This document shows positions 34,459-43,426 of a DNA stretch of 59,144 bases, in pieces (the stretch's first letter is position 1; the number at the start of each line of letters is the position of its first letter). Below the pieces are notes generated by a model. The model ran no database searches, had not been told where the DNA came from, and saw only the letters and a list, made by a program, of their open reading frames with translations. This DNA comes from Pseudonocardia kujensis (GTDB lineage Bacteria; Actinomycetota; Actinomycetes; Mycobacteriales; Pseudonocardiaceae): assembly GCF_021283305.1 (NCBI RefSeq), contig NZ_JAJSOK010000045.1:1-59144 (forward strand). The letters run 5' to 3'. Made by a program: the position numbers and the translations under genes.

Positions 34459-35673
34459 ATGCGGGTCGCCCGCCACCGCACGCCCGCCCGGACCGGTCCG
34501 CGCGCCGCGATCGCGCTGGTCCAGGTCCTCGGGCTCGCGGTCTGGTTCTCGGCGTCCGCGGTGGTGCCCCGGCTGCGGGCCGAGTGGGGCATCGGCGACG
34601 CGACGGTCGTCGGGCTCACCGTGTCCGTGCAGCTCGGCTTCGTCGCGGGCGCGGTCACGTCGGCGCTGCTCACGTTGCCGGACCGGGTGCGCCCGCACCG
34701 GTTGCTGGCCTGGTCCGCGCTGGGCGCGGCCGGCTGCACGCTCGTGCTGGCCACCGCTGTCGACTCCCCCGGGCCCGCGCTCGTCCTGCGCGCGCTGACC
34801 GGCGTCTTCCTGGCCGGGGTCTACCCGGTCGGCATGAAGCTGACGGCGTCCTGGTCCGGCCCCGGCACCCGCTTCCGCGATCTCGGCGTGCTCGTCGGCG
34901 CCCTGACGCTCGGCTCCGCCCTCCCCCATCTGCTGGGCGGTCTCGCCGGACCGGGGCTGCCCTGGCGCGGCGTCCTGCTCGGCGCCGCCGCCGCAGGCCT
35001 GCTGGCGGCCCTGCTGGCCGCCGTGCTCGTCCGGCCCGGGCCGGGCCACGCGCCCGCGCCGCGCCCCGATCCCCGGTACGCCGTCCGGATGGTCCGTGAG
35101 CGCCGGCCCCTGCTCGTGGTGTGCGCCTACCTCGGGCACATGTGGGAGCTCTACGCCTTCTGGACCTGGCTGCCCGCCTACCTCGCCGCGACCCCGTCCG
35201 CGGGCGGGTTGCCCGTCGAGCTCGTCGTGTTCGCGGTCTCCGGGCTGGCGGGAGCGCTGGGCTGCGCCGTCGCCGGGCGGCTGGCGGACCGGGTGGGCCC
35301 GGCGCCGGTGGCGGTCGCCGCGCTGGTGGTGAGCGGCAGCTGCTGCCTGCTCTCCCCGGTGATGGTCGGGGCCGGGGCCCCCGGGCTGGTCGCGTTCTGC
35401 GCGGTGTGGGGGGCGGCGGTCGTCGCCGACTCGGGCGTGTTCACCGGCGCGCTGAGCGACGTCGCCGACCGCCGGTACGTCGGCACCGCGCTGACCACCC
35501 AGACCGCGCTGGGCTTCCTGCTCACCGCGGTGAGCATCCCGGTGGTCCCGCTGGTCGCCGGCTCCGCCGGGTGGTCCGCCGCGCTGCTCGTCCTGCTCCC
35601 CGGACCCGTGCTCGGGGCGATGGCCATGCGGTCCCTGCTGCCGTCGGCGACCGCGGTGCCCGTCCGGGCCTGA
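34459..35673 (+). CDS. MFS transporter
   Basis: A 404-aa major facilitator with 12 predicted helices. WFSASAVVPRLRAEWGI at helix 1, GVYPVGMKLTASW in helix 4-5 and MWELYAFWTWLPAYLAA at helix 7 resemble the cyanate/nitrate-type CynX-NarK-like subfamily. Substrate cannot be fixed. It starts 43 bp after the preceding small gene and may be co-transcribed. Confidence 0.85.
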   Translation: MRVARHRTPARTGPRAAIALVQVLGLAVWFSASAVVPRLRAEWGIGDATVVGLTVSVQLGFVAGAVTSALLTLPDRVRPHRLLAWSALGAAGCTLVLATAVDSPGPALVLRALTGVFLAGVYPVGMKLTASWSGPGTRFRDLGVLVGALTLGSALPHLLGGLAGPGLPWRGVLLGAAAAGLLAALLAAVLVRPGPGHAPAPRPDPRYAVRMVRERRPLLVVCAYLGHMWELYAFWTWLPAYLAATPSAGGLPVELVVFAVSGLAGALGCAVAGRLADRVGPAPVAVAALVVSGSCCLLSPVMVGAGAPGLVAFCAVWGAAVVADSGVFTGALSDVADRRYVGTALTTQTALGFLLTAVSIPVVPLVAGSAGWSAALLVLLPGPVLGAMAMRSLLPSATAVPVRA

Positions 35674-35695
35674 GGCGGCGGTTCGGCCGGCCGCC
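35674..35695 (+). terminator. Possible terminator after the MFS gene
   Basis: GGCGGC (35674-35679) and GCCGCC (35690-35695) form a 6-bp stem directly after the MFS stop codon. Confidence 0.4.
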
Positions 35696-35826
35696 GTCCC
35701 CCGATCGCCCGACACCGGGACCATCCGCCGGACCCCCCGGTCGCCCGGCGGTGCCCGCCACGCCCCGGCGCGACCCTTCTCCCGTGCCGCGGGAACCACC
35801 CGTGCAAGGCCGGAAGAAGGCTCGCC

Positions 35827-36336
35827 ATGACCGCCCCCCACGGATTCGCCGCCACCGACGCCACGGTCCGCGTCCCCACCCCGCTCCGGCCGGCCCGAGC
35901 CGCCGCCGACGCCGGGCGGCTGTGGTCCGGCGGTCTCGCCACCGCGGTGGTCGCGGCGCTCGCCGGTCTGGTCGGCGCGCTGGTCGTGCGGGTCGTCGTC
36001 GGGTTCGTCCCGGCGGCGCACATCATCGCCACCGGGACGTTCGGCACCGCCGGGCTCGTGCTCTTGTGCACCCTGGCCGCCGCGGCCGCGCTCGTCGCGA
36101 CCGGCGTCGCCCACCTGCTGCTGCTCACCACCCCGCGCCCGTTGGAGTACCTGGGCTGGATCGTCGGGCTGGGGACCGCGGTGGCCGTCGTCCTGCCCTT
36201 CGTCACCTCGGTGTCGCTCGGCGCGGCCCTCGCCCTCGCCGCGGTGCACCTGGTGATCGGACTCGCCGTCGCCACCCTCACGGGCAGCGCGGCCGCCGCC
36301 TCGATGCGGATCGCCGCCCGCGCCCGGGAGGTGTGA
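35827..36336 (+). CDS. Four-helix membrane protein of unknown function
   Basis: A 169-aa protein with four hydrophobic segments (about residues 38-60, 72-97, 108-130, 135-155); the first reads TAVVAALAGLVGALVVRVVVGF. It resembles the many actinobacterial DUF6069-like four-TM proteins, but I do not assert the family. It starts after GGAAGAAGG. No partner gene is evident. Confidence 0.75.
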   Translation: MTAPHGFAATDATVRVPTPLRPARAAADAGRLWSGGLATAVVAALAGLVGALVVRVVVGFVPAAHIIATGTFGTAGLVLLCTLAAAAALVATGVAHLLLLTTPRPLEYLGWIVGLGTAVAVVLPFVTSVSLGAALALAAVHLVIGLAVATLTGSAAAASMRIAARAREV

Positions 36337-36514
36337 GCGCGCGAGTCGGGGCGACGCCCCGGCCGAAGGGGTGGCCGCCCGGGCCGATGGGGGGCCGGGG
36401 CGCCGCCGCGTGTCGTGGGGACGGTGGGCCGCCGGGGGGTGTCGGTGGAGCGGGCGGGTGTGAGCGGCGCCGCCCGCGGCTCCCGCACCGATCTCCGCTT
36501 GTCACACTGGGGGC

Positions 36515-37786
36515 ATGGCGCCTGATCCCAGCCCCGTTCCCGGGTCCACCGACCTGCTCGTCGTCGGGGCCGGGCCGGCGGGGTCCGCGGCCGCCGCGTG
36601 GGCCGCCCGGCAGGGCCTCGACGTCGTCCTGGCCGACGCCGCGGCGTTCCCCCGGGACAAGACCTGCGGCGACGGGCTCACCCCCCGCGCGGTGGCGGAG
36701 CTGGACCGCCTCGGGCTGGGCGAGTGGGTGCGCGGGCACGGCGCGAACCGCGGTCTGCGCGCCGCGGGCTTCGGGCAGGAGCTGCTGCTGGAGTGGCCGG
36801 GCGGGTCGCTGCCGTCGGAGGGCAGCGCGGTGGCCCGCACCGAGCTGGACGCCCGCATCCGCGAGGTCGCCCTCGAGGCCGGGGCCGTGCCGGTGCAGGG
36901 CGCCAAGGCGGTCGGCGTGGAGCGCGACGGCGAGCGGGTCTCGGGCGTGACGTTCGCCCTGGCCGAGGGCGGGAGCGCCACCGTCCGCTGCGAGCGGCTG
37001 GTCGTGGCCGACGGCGCCCGCTCCACGCTCGGCCGGGTGCTCGGCCGGGAGTGGCACAAGGACACCGCCTACGGCGTCGCGGCCCGCGGGTACATCCGCT
37101 CCGGCCGGCACGACGATCCGTGGATCTCCTCCCACCTCGAGCTGCGCGGCACCGAGAACGAGGTCCTCGCCGGATACGGCTGGGTGTTCCCGCTGCACAC
37201 CGGCGAGGTCAACATCGGCGTCGGCACGCTCGCGACCGACAGACGGCCCGCCGGCGTCCAGCTGAAGTCGCTGATCGAGCACTACGCGACCCTGCGCCGC
37301 GAGGACTGGCAGCTCGACGGGCCCGTGCGCCTGGTCCGGTCCGCGCTGCTGCCGATGGGCGGGGCGGTGTCCGGGGTCGCCGGCCCGAACTGGGCGCTGG
37401 TCGGCGACGCCGCGGGCTGCGTCAACCCGCTCAACGGCGAGGGCATCGACTACGGCCTGGAGACCGGCCGGCTGGTCGCCGAACTCATGGCGACCGAGAA
37501 GGACCTGGACCGGGCCTGGCCCGCCACCCTGCGCCGGCACTACGGCCAGGCCTTCTCCATCGCCCGCCGGCTCGCCGGGCTGCTCACGATCCCCCGGCTG
37601 CTGCCGCTCGCCGGGCCGGTCGGGATGCGCTCGACGCCGCTGATGCGGGTCGCGCTGCGGGTCATGGGCAACCTCGTGACCGAGGAGGACACGGACCTCG
37701 TGGCGAGGGCGTGGCGCGCCGCCGGCCGGCTGTCCCTGCGGTTCGACGAGCGCCGCCCGTTCCCCGCCGCCGATCTGCACGGCTGA
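36515..37786 (+). CDS. Geranylgeranyl-reductase-family flavoprotein (MenJ-like)
   Basis: A 423-aa FAD-dependent reductase. The dinucleotide site is DLLVVGAGPAGSAAAA (about residues 12-27), then FPRDKTCGDGLTPRAV, the conserved mid motif VVADGARST and the second FAD motif ALVGDAAGCVNPLNGEGI. It resembles mycobacterial MenJ, which saturates one isoprene unit of menaquinone. That would fit an electron-transport chain fed by the formate dehydrogenase. It stands alone; the closest upstream gene ends 178 bp away. Confidence 0.85.
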   Translation: MAPDPSPVPGSTDLLVVGAGPAGSAAAAWAARQGLDVVLADAAAFPRDKTCGDGLTPRAVAELDRLGLGEWVRGHGANRGLRAAGFGQELLLEWPGGSLPSEGSAVARTELDARIREVALEAGAVPVQGAKAVGVERDGERVSGVTFALAEGGSATVRCERLVVADGARSTLGRVLGREWHKDTAYGVAARGYIRSGRHDDPWISSHLELRGTENEVLAGYGWVFPLHTGEVNIGVGTLATDRRPAGVQLKSLIEHYATLRREDWQLDGPVRLVRSALLPMGGAVSGVAGPNWALVGDAAGCVNPLNGEGIDYGLETGRLVAELMATEKDLDRAWPATLRRHYGQAFSIARRLAGLLTIPRLLPLAGPVGMRSTPLMRVALRVMGNLVTEEDTDLVARAWRAAGRLSLRFDERRPFPAADLHG

Positions 37787-37848
37787 CCGGCGCCCCGGGC
37801 TCGTCGCCGGCGATCAGGGCGAGCCCACCCCACCAGTTCTCCCGCCGA

Positions 37849-37911
37849 GATCACCACTCCTGGAGCGGGAGGGTCGAAAACCGACCCTCACCGTCCCCGA
37901 GCGACGATCAT
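37849..37911. repeat. 63-bp dispersed intergenic repeat, copy C
   Basis: Same length and plan as copies A and B (24.9-25.05 kb): GATC at the left, TGGAGCGGGA, GGGTCGAAAACCGACCC as central inverted repeat, and GATCAT at the right. It lies between the MenJ-like gene and the ammonium transporter. Confidence 0.75.
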
Positions 37912-37938
37912 GGTCGAGCAGTGAGCTGCGGCGGCCCG

Positions 37939-38021
37939 ATTCCCCGGCCGATTCCCCGGCCTGTTCCCTCGGCCCTGTTCCCTCGGCCCCGTCCCTCGGC
38001 CCCGTCCCTCAGCCCTGTCCC
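37939..38021. repeat. Degenerate tandem repeat at the end of the ammonium transporter
   Basis: About six imperfect units of roughly 12-15 bp (CCCTCGGCCC-type, earlier ATTCCCCGGCC-type) run from the intergenic region into the last codons of the transporter gene. Confidence 0.6.
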
Positions 38022-39511
38022 CGACGGGGCGCAGGGACGATGCCGACGCCGGGGTCCCGGGAGTGGCGGGGGTCGGCGCGCCGGTCCCGGTGCGGGTCGA
38101 GCGGGATCGGGAGGTTCTGGACCGGGATCCGCCCCGGGTCGGTGGCGTGCCGCGGAGCCGGGAGCGCGGGCGGGAACCGGCCTTCCGCCCCGCCGGCCGG
38201 CCCGATGCCGCTGCGGGTGGAGGTGACGTCGTAGCCCGTCTCGGCGTGCTCGTGCAGGTCCAGCCCGCCCGCCTCGGCCTCGGTCGAGGCGCGGAACCCG
38301 AGGGTGAAGCGGATCAGGTAGCCCAGCGCGAGGGTGACCACGAACGAGTACCCCGCGACCGCCCCGGCCGCGACCGCCTGCCGGCCGAGCTGGGTGAACC
38401 CGCCACCGTGGACCAGACCGTCGGCGGGCAGCGCGGCGTTGACCGCGGTCGAGCCGAAGACCCCGACGAGCAGGGTGCCGACCAGCCCGCCGACCAGGTG
38501 GAGGGCGACGACGTCGAGCGAGTCGTCGAGCCGCAGCCGCCACTTGAGCGCGCAGGCCAGCGGGCAGACCACCCCGGCCACCGCCCCGATGGCGATCGCG
38601 CCCCCGAGGTCCACGAACCCGCAGGCGGGCGTGATCGCGACGAGCCCGGCCACGGCCCCGGAGGCCGCGCCGAGCGTGGTCGGACGCCCCGTCCGCAGCT
38701 GTTCGACGAGGAGCCAGGCCAGCACGGCGGCGCAGGTCGCGACGGTGGTGTTGCCGAACGCCAGCGCGGCGAGCCCGTCGGCGGACAGCGCCGACCCGGC
38801 GTTGAACCCGTACCACCCGAACCACAGCAGGGCCGCGCCCAGCACGGTGAAGGGCAGGTTGTGCGGCCGGGCGACGACGTCGGGCCAGCCCCGGCGCCGG
38901 CCCAGCACGATCGCCAGCGCGAGCGCCGCGGCCCCGGCGTTGATGTGCACGACCGTGCCGCCCGCGAAGTCGACGGCCTGCAGCCGGTTCGCGATCCAGC
39001 CGCCGACCGCGTCGGGGGCGAGGAAGCCGTCGAACGCGAAGACCCAGTGGCCGACGGGCGCGTAGACGAGGACGCTCCACAGCGCCACGAACACGACCCA
39101 CGGCCAGAAGCGGGTGCGTTCCGCGACCGCGCCCGAGATCAGCGCGGGGGTGATCACCGCGAACATGAGCTGGAACATCACGAACGCGACCACCGGCACC
39201 GCGTGCCCGCCCGGCCAGGGCACCCCGTCGCCGGCGAAGCCGGCCGGCTGCGTGACCGACCAGTGGTCGCCGGGCGGGCCGACGGAGCCGATCAGGCCGG
39301 CCGCCCCGTCGTCGCCGAACGTGAGGTCGAAGCCGACGACGACCCAGACCAGGCCGACCACCACGAGGCAGACGACGTTGGCCATGAGCATGTTCAGGAC
39401 GCTCTTCGCCCGAACCATTCCGGCGTAGAAGAATGCGAGCCCCGGGGTCATCAGCATGACGAGTGCGGCGCTCGCGAGCACCCAGGCGGTGTCGCCGGTG
39501 TTCGCGCTCAC
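38009..39511 (-). CDS. amt: Ammonium transporter (Amt/MEP family)
   Basis: A 500-aa Amt protein with 11 membrane helices: AWVLASAALVMLMTPGLAFFYAGMVR, then FDGFLAPDAVGGWIANR and FAGGTVVHINAGAAALALA (first pore His), later VDVVALHLVGGLVGTLLVG with the second pore His. Residues from about 420 form an unusually long, Pro/Arg-rich cytoplasmic tail. The GTG at 39511 starts right at the first helix; an upstream GTG at 39598 would add 29 polar residues. No glnK or glnD follows, unlike many actinobacterial amtB operons. A GlnR-like box lies upstream. Confidence 0.9.
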   Translation of the reverse strand: MSANTGDTAWVLASAALVMLMTPGLAFFYAGMVRAKSVLNMLMANVVCLVVVGLVWVVVGFDLTFGDDGAAGLIGSVGPPGDHWSVTQPAGFAGDGVPWPGGHAVPVVAFVMFQLMFAVITPALISGAVAERTRFWPWVVFVALWSVLVYAPVGHWVFAFDGFLAPDAVGGWIANRLQAVDFAGGTVVHINAGAAALALAIVLGRRRGWPDVVARPHNLPFTVLGAALLWFGWYGFNAGSALSADGLAALAFGNTTVATCAAVLAWLLVEQLRTGRPTTLGAASGAVAGLVAITPACGFVDLGGAIAIGAVAGVVCPLACALKWRLRLDDSLDVVALHLVGGLVGTLLVGVFGSTAVNAALPADGLVHGGGFTQLGRQAVAAGAVAGYSFVVTLALGYLIRFTLGFRASTEAEAGGLDLHEHAETGYDVTSTRSGIGPAGGAEGRFPPALPAPRHATDPGRIPVQNLPIPLDPHRDRRADPRHSRDPGVGIVPAPRRGQG

Positions 39512-39831
39512 GCGGCGGCGCCGGCCCGGCGCGCCGGGCCCCGTCTCCCACCGATCATGCCGCCCACCACCGCCTTCTCCGTGCCCGTCCGTCCACACCG
39601 GCCGCCCCGGCGCGGCCAGCCTAGGTCGCGGACCCGCCGGTTCCGGACGGCCGCAGGGATGTTAACGAACCGGTAACCCCTTTCGCGAATGATCTGCACG
39701 ACGATTCCGGACACATTCCGACGGTCCGTGTCCGACCGATCACGAAGGGCTGTCTTCCGACACTTCCGTCGCGCTCACGGCACGCGCGAGCGACGCTCCC
39801 CGCGCACGGCGTGTGAGGGTGAGGGTCCCCC
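39512..39831. other. Intergenic region upstream of amt
   Basis: 320 bp. It includes the GlnR-like box at 39662-39677 and the terminator of the dehydrogenase gene near its right end. No further gene is seen. Confidence 0.5.
39662..39677. promoter_or_regulatory. Putative GlnR box upstream of amt
   Basis: TTAAC-N6-GTAAC, that is AC-N9-AC, matches the core of actinobacterial GlnR operators. It lies about 150 bp upstream of the amt GTG (about 65 bp upstream of the alternative start at 39598), the usual place for activation under nitrogen limitation. Confidence 0.55.
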
Positions 39832-39835
39832 TCAC
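39819..39835 (-). terminator. Terminator of the hydroxyisobutyrate-dehydrogenase-like gene
   Basis: GTGAGGG (39819-39825), a 3-nt loop and CCCTCAC (39829-39835) form a perfect 7-bp hairpin overlapping the stop codon. Confidence 0.5.
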
Positions 39836-40692
39836 TCCTGCCGGAAGCCGTACAGCACCGCCGCCATGTCCTCCTCGGCGTGCCCGCGGGCCGCGGCCTC
39901 GGCGAACCGGTCGTGCATGGCGGCCATGACCTGGTCGGACACCCCGTTCGCGGCGAGTGCCTCCGCGATCAGGCCGGAGTCCTTGACCGCGCCGTCGAGC
40001 GCGAACGCGGGCGGGAAGTCCTCGGCGATCATCGCCTTGCCCTTGAGCTGCGCGTACCCGCTGTCGAGCGGGCCGCCGGCGATCGAGTCGAGCCACTGCT
40101 TCGGGTCGACGCCGAGCGCCTGCGCCAGCGCGACGGCCTGCCCGGTCGCGGTGACGATCGACACCACCCACGAGTTCGCGACCAGCTTGAGCCGGTGCCC
40201 GTCGCCCGGCTTCTCCCCGACCCACACCGTGCGGGAGCCGATGGCGTCGAACACCGGCGCGACGGCCTCACGCACCTCCTCCGGCCCACCCGCGAGGACC
40301 ACGAGCTGCCCGGCCTCGGCGGGCTGGCGGGTGCCGAGCACGGGCGCGTCGACGAACGCGATGTCGTGCTCGCCCGCCAGCGCGGCGAGCCGGTCGGTGC
40401 CCTCGAGACCGACCGTGGCGGTCTGCACCCAGATGACGCCCTCCTTCGCGGCGGGGAGGGCGCGCTGCATGACCTCGGCGACCGAGTCCGCGTCGAACAG
40501 CATCGTCACGATCACGTCGGCACCCGAGACGGCCTCGGCGGGGTCCTCCGCGACCCGGGCGCCGGCGTCGGCCAGCGGCCGGGCCTTACCCGGGGTGCGG
40601 TTCCAGACGGTGGTGTCGAACCCGGCCTTCGCCAGGTTCGCGGCCATCCCGGCGCCCATGATCCCGGTCCCGAGCACGGTCACTGCGGTCAT
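39832..40692 (-). CDS. 3-hydroxyisobutyrate dehydrogenase-like NAD-dependent oxidoreductase
   Basis: A 286-aa beta-hydroxyacid dehydrogenase. Rossmann motif VLGTGIMGAGMAANLAKAGF is at the N-terminus, the substrate motif DAPVLGTRQPAEAGQL around residue 120, and the catalytic Lys region HRLKLVANSWVVS around 170. GGAGGAACG precedes the ATG. Substrate may be a small 3-hydroxyacid or tartronate semialdehyde. It follows the GH13 gene on the same strand by 25 bp, so the two may be co-transcribed. Confidence 0.88.
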   Translation of the reverse strand: MTAVTVLGTGIMGAGMAANLAKAGFDTTVWNRTPGKARPLADAGARVAEDPAEAVSGADVIVTMLFDADSVAEVMQRALPAAKEGVIWVQTATVGLEGTDRLAALAGEHDIAFVDAPVLGTRQPAEAGQLVVLAGGPEEVREAVAPVFDAIGSRTVWVGEKPGDGHRLKLVANSWVVSIVTATGQAVALAQALGVDPKQWLDSIAGGPLDSGYAQLKGKAMIAEDFPPAFALDGAVKDSGLIAEALAANGVSDQVMAAMHDRFAEAAARGHAEEDMAAVLYGFRQE

Positions 40693-40717
40693 CGTTCCTC
40701 CAGCAGGTCGACGGGTC

Positions 40718-42007
40718 TCACGGGGCGAGCACGCGCCACGAGTGCGGCGGGAGCAGGAGCGCGTCCTCCGGCGTGCCGCCCTGCGCATCCTCCAGCGTCT
40801 GCCCCGCGAGCTCGCCGGGGAAACGCCGCGGCTCGTCGTCGACGGAGAGGAGGGTCACGAGCGACCCGTCGGGGCCGCTCGACCGCAGCGCCATCGTGGT
40901 GTTGGTGAGGTGCTCGACGCTCGTGCGGGCACGGACCAGCCACGGGTGCCGGCGGCGCATCCCGATCAGCCGCTGGTGCAGCTCCTGGACCGGGGCGCCG
41001 AACGGGGCGAGCCCGGCGGGCGTGTCCGGGAAGGGCGGGCGCACGGCGTCGTCGCCGAACTCACGGTCCTCCTTCACCCCGGTGAAGGCCTGCTCGTCGC
41101 CCGCGTACAGGCTCGGCACACCGCCGACCGTCATCAGCACCGCCACGGCGTGCCCGATGTGGTCGGTGCGGTCCAACCTGCTCGCCAGCCGCGTGACGTC
41201 GTGGTTCCCGACGAAGGTCAGCGGCGCGAACGACTCCACCATCGCCGAGTGCCGCTCCAGGGCGTGGGCGAGCTCCCAGAGGTTGCGGTCGTTGAGCGCG
41301 CTCCAGATCGCCTTCCACAGCTCGTACTGGGTGACCGAGTCCAGCCCGGACTCGGCGACGATCGCGGCGTAGTCGCCGTGGATCACCTCGCCGACGAACC
41401 AGGCGTCGGGGAACTCCTCCCGCACGCCCGGCAGCACGGCCCGCCAGAACGAGGTCGGGACCTGGTAGGCGGCGTCGAGCCGCCAGCCGTCCGCCCCGCG
41501 ACCCAGCCAGTGCCGCATGACGGCGGCGACGTGCTCCTGCACGGCGGGCTCGTCGTGGTTCAGGGCGACCAGCCGGCCGTGCCCCTCGAAGGTCGCGGGC
41601 GCGTCGCCCTCCCAGTGGAACCAGCGGCGGGCCCCGGCGTCGCCCTCCTCCGCCTCGCGGAACCGCGCGAACCCCCGGCCGACGTGGTTGAACACCCCGT
41701 CGAGCAGCAGCCGCACGCCCCGGGAGCGCGCGGCCTCGACCAGGGCGTCGAAGTCGGCGTCGTCGCCGAGGCGGGGATCGATGCGGAAGTGGTCCACGGT
41801 GTCGTAGCCGTGGGTCTCGGAGGCGAAGACGGGCCCGAGCGCGAGCCCGGAGCACCCCAGCTCGAGCAGGTGCTCGAGCCAGGGTTCGAAGCGGCTGAGG
41901 CGATGGGCGACGGGGCTGCCGGGCGGGAGCGCGTCGCGTTCGGCGCCGACGAAGCCGAGGGGATAGGCGTGCCACCAGATCGCGTGGTCGATCCACCGGT
42001 CGTGCAT
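40718..42007 (-). CDS. GH13 alpha-amylase-family protein
   Basis: A 429-aa (beta/alpha)8 glycoside hydrolase. Conserved regions: GVRLLLDGVFNHVG, GADGWRLDAAY (nucleophile Asp), WFVGEVIHGDY (acid Glu) and FVGNHDVTRLAS (Asp). No signal peptide; intracellular. The short C-terminal beta domain ends in PHSWRVLAP. It resembles a cyclomaltodextrinase/trehalose-type enzyme; substrate is uncertain. ATG at 42007 chosen; a GTG six codons upstream is possible. Confidence 0.85.
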   Translation of the reverse strand: MHDRWIDHAIWWHAYPLGFVGAERDALPPGSPVAHRLSRFEPWLEHLLELGCSGLALGPVFASETHGYDTVDHFRIDPRLGDDADFDALVEAARSRGVRLLLDGVFNHVGRGFARFREAEEGDAGARRWFHWEGDAPATFEGHGRLVALNHDEPAVQEHVAAVMRHWLGRGADGWRLDAAYQVPTSFWRAVLPGVREEFPDAWFVGEVIHGDYAAIVAESGLDSVTQYELWKAIWSALNDRNLWELAHALERHSAMVESFAPLTFVGNHDVTRLASRLDRTDHIGHAVAVLMTVGGVPSLYAGDEQAFTGVKEDREFGDDAVRPPFPDTPAGLAPFGAPVQELHQRLIGMRRRHPWLVRARTSVEHLTNTTMALRSSGPDGSLVTLLSVDDEPRRFPGELAGQTLEDAQGGTPEDALLLPPHSWRVLAP

Positions 42008-42075
42008 GCCGCCACCCTTCCCCACGACGGCGGAACTCGCTGGGCCGGACGCCCGCGTCGATCTACGGTCGGCCC

Positions 42076-42453
42076 ATGACCGCCATCGCGACCTTCTCCC
42101 TGGCCGCCCTCGACACCCGGGACCCGCTGGGCCTGGCGCGCTTCTACTCCGCGATCACGGGGTGGCCGATCCGCCCGGGCGACGAGGCGCCCGGCACCGA
42201 CTGGGTGGAGCTGGTGTCCGGCGGTGGCGCCACGCTCGCCTTCCAGCTCGCGCCCGGGCACACACCGCCGGACTGGCCGGGCGACGTGCACCCGCAGCAG
42301 GCCCACCTCGACTTCGACGTCCCGGATCTCGACGAGGGCGAGACCCGGGTCCTGGCGATCGGCGCGCGCAAGCACGAGGTGCAGCCCGGGACGAACTTCC
42401 GCGTCTACCTGGACCCGGCCGGGCACCCGTTCTGCCTGGTCCTGGAGCACTGA
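42076..42453 (+). CDS. VOC-superfamily (glyoxalase-like) protein
   Basis: A 125-aa protein with the paired beta-alpha-beta-beta-beta fold: AIATFSLAALDTRDPLGLARFYSAITGWP, then QAHLDFDVPDLDEGETRVLAIGA and VYLDPAGHPFCLVLEH. The final motif is typical of uncharacterised actinobacterial glyoxalase-like proteins. Metal ligands are not certain. Divergent from the GH13 gene, with a TACGGT -10-like element close to the ATG suggesting a very short leader. Confidence 0.85.
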   Translation: MTAIATFSLAALDTRDPLGLARFYSAITGWPIRPGDEAPGTDWVELVSGGGATLAFQLAPGHTPPDWPGDVHPQQAHLDFDVPDLDEGETRVLAIGARKHEVQPGTNFRVYLDPAGHPFCLVLEH

Positions 42454-42460
42454 CGGGAGC

Positions 42461-43228
42461 TCACGGGGCGAGCTGCGCGCGGTTGCGGGCCATCACCGCC
42501 CGCCGCCGCTCCTCCAACGCGGCCAGGTCGGTCGACCCCGCCTCCGCGATCGCCCGCTCGGTCTCCAGCGCCGCCAGCACCGGCGCCCCCGAACCCTCGA
42601 CGTACATGCGCTTGACCGCCTCCAGCACGTCGGCGGGCGGTTCGGTCGCCGCGGTCGCGAGCTCGACGGCGCGGTCGAGCAGCCGCTCGTGCGGCACGAC
42701 CTCGGTGACCAGCCCGATCCGCAGCGCGAGGGCGGCGTCGACGACCTCGCCGCAGAACGACATCCGCCGCGCCCAGGCCGTGCCGACCACGCTCGGGAGC
42801 CGCGCCGTCATCCCGCCGCCGGGCCGGACGCCGACCCGGGCGTGGGTGTCGGCGAAGACGGCCCGCTCCGAGGCGACGAGGAAGTCGCAGCCCAGCGCCA
42901 GCTCCAGGCCACCGGTGAAGCACGCCCCGTTGACGGCGCCGATGACCGGCTTCCGCATCCGGCCCGTCTGGGCGATCACCGGCTCGTCCCGGTGCCGCCG
43001 GAAGTAGGCCTCGCCCTCGGCCGCGGCCTGCTTGAGGTCGACCCCCGCGCAGAACGCCGGATCGGCCCCGGTCAGCACCACGGCCAGCACGCCCTCGTCG
43101 GCGTCGGCCTCGACGAGCGCGCCGTGGAGCTGCGAGATCACCTCGCCGCTGAAGGCGTTGCGGGCCTCGGGCCGGTCGATCCGGACGACGCGGACGGCGC
43201 CCCGGTCCTCGGTGTGCACGACGTTCAT
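42461..43228 (-). CDS. Enoyl-CoA hydratase/isomerase family protein
   Basis: A 255-aa crotonase-fold protein. VVRIDRPEARNAFSGEV at the N-terminus, the oxyanion hole AFCAGVDLKQ and KPVIGAVNGACFTGGLELALGCDF are clear. The second catalytic region reads GVRPGGGMTARLPSVVG, lacking the usual catalytic Glu pair of ECH1, so the exact reaction is open. The start overlaps the stop of the small ORF (ATGA) and it is the last gene of an acyl-CoA operon. Confidence 0.88.
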   Translation of the reverse strand: MNVVHTEDRGAVRVVRIDRPEARNAFSGEVISQLHGALVEADADEGVLAVVLTGADPAFCAGVDLKQAAAEGEAYFRRHRDEPVIAQTGRMRKPVIGAVNGACFTGGLELALGCDFLVASERAVFADTHARVGVRPGGGMTARLPSVVGTAWARRMSFCGEVVDAALALRIGLVTEVVPHERLLDRAVELATAATEPPADVLEAVKRMYVEGSGAPVLAALETERAIAEAGSTDLAALEERRRAVMARNRAQLAP

Positions 43229-43410
43229 GGCTGTCCCCTTTCGGCCGCGCCCTTGCGCACCTCGGCCGCGGTCTCACCCACCACCACTGCTGCCACCTCC
43301 TCCTCGGTCCGTCCGGGGGCGATCCTCGGCAGTCCGACGAGCGGGAAGTCGCCGAGCTCGGTCCGCTCGGTGACCGTCGCGGCGAGGGGCGGGCCGGTGT
43401 CGATCGTCAC
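43225..43410 (-). CDS. Small protein in the acyl-CoA operon
   Basis: A 61-aa GTG-started frame between the acyl-CoA ligase (16-bp gap) and the enoyl-CoA hydratase (ATGA overlap). The coupling and the fill of an otherwise empty gap argue that it is translated. No domain is recognised; the C-terminal half is a predicted helix (RTEEEVAAVVVGETAAEVRK). Confidence 0.55.
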   Translation of the reverse strand: MTIDTGPPLAATVTERTELGDFPLVGLPRIAPGRTEEEVAAVVVGETAAEVRKGAAERGQP

Positions 43411-43426
43411 CGCGGCCTCCGGGCGT

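Noticed and set aside
37939..38021. CRISPR-like array
   Set aside because: Units are 12-15 bp, imperfect and lack unique spacers.
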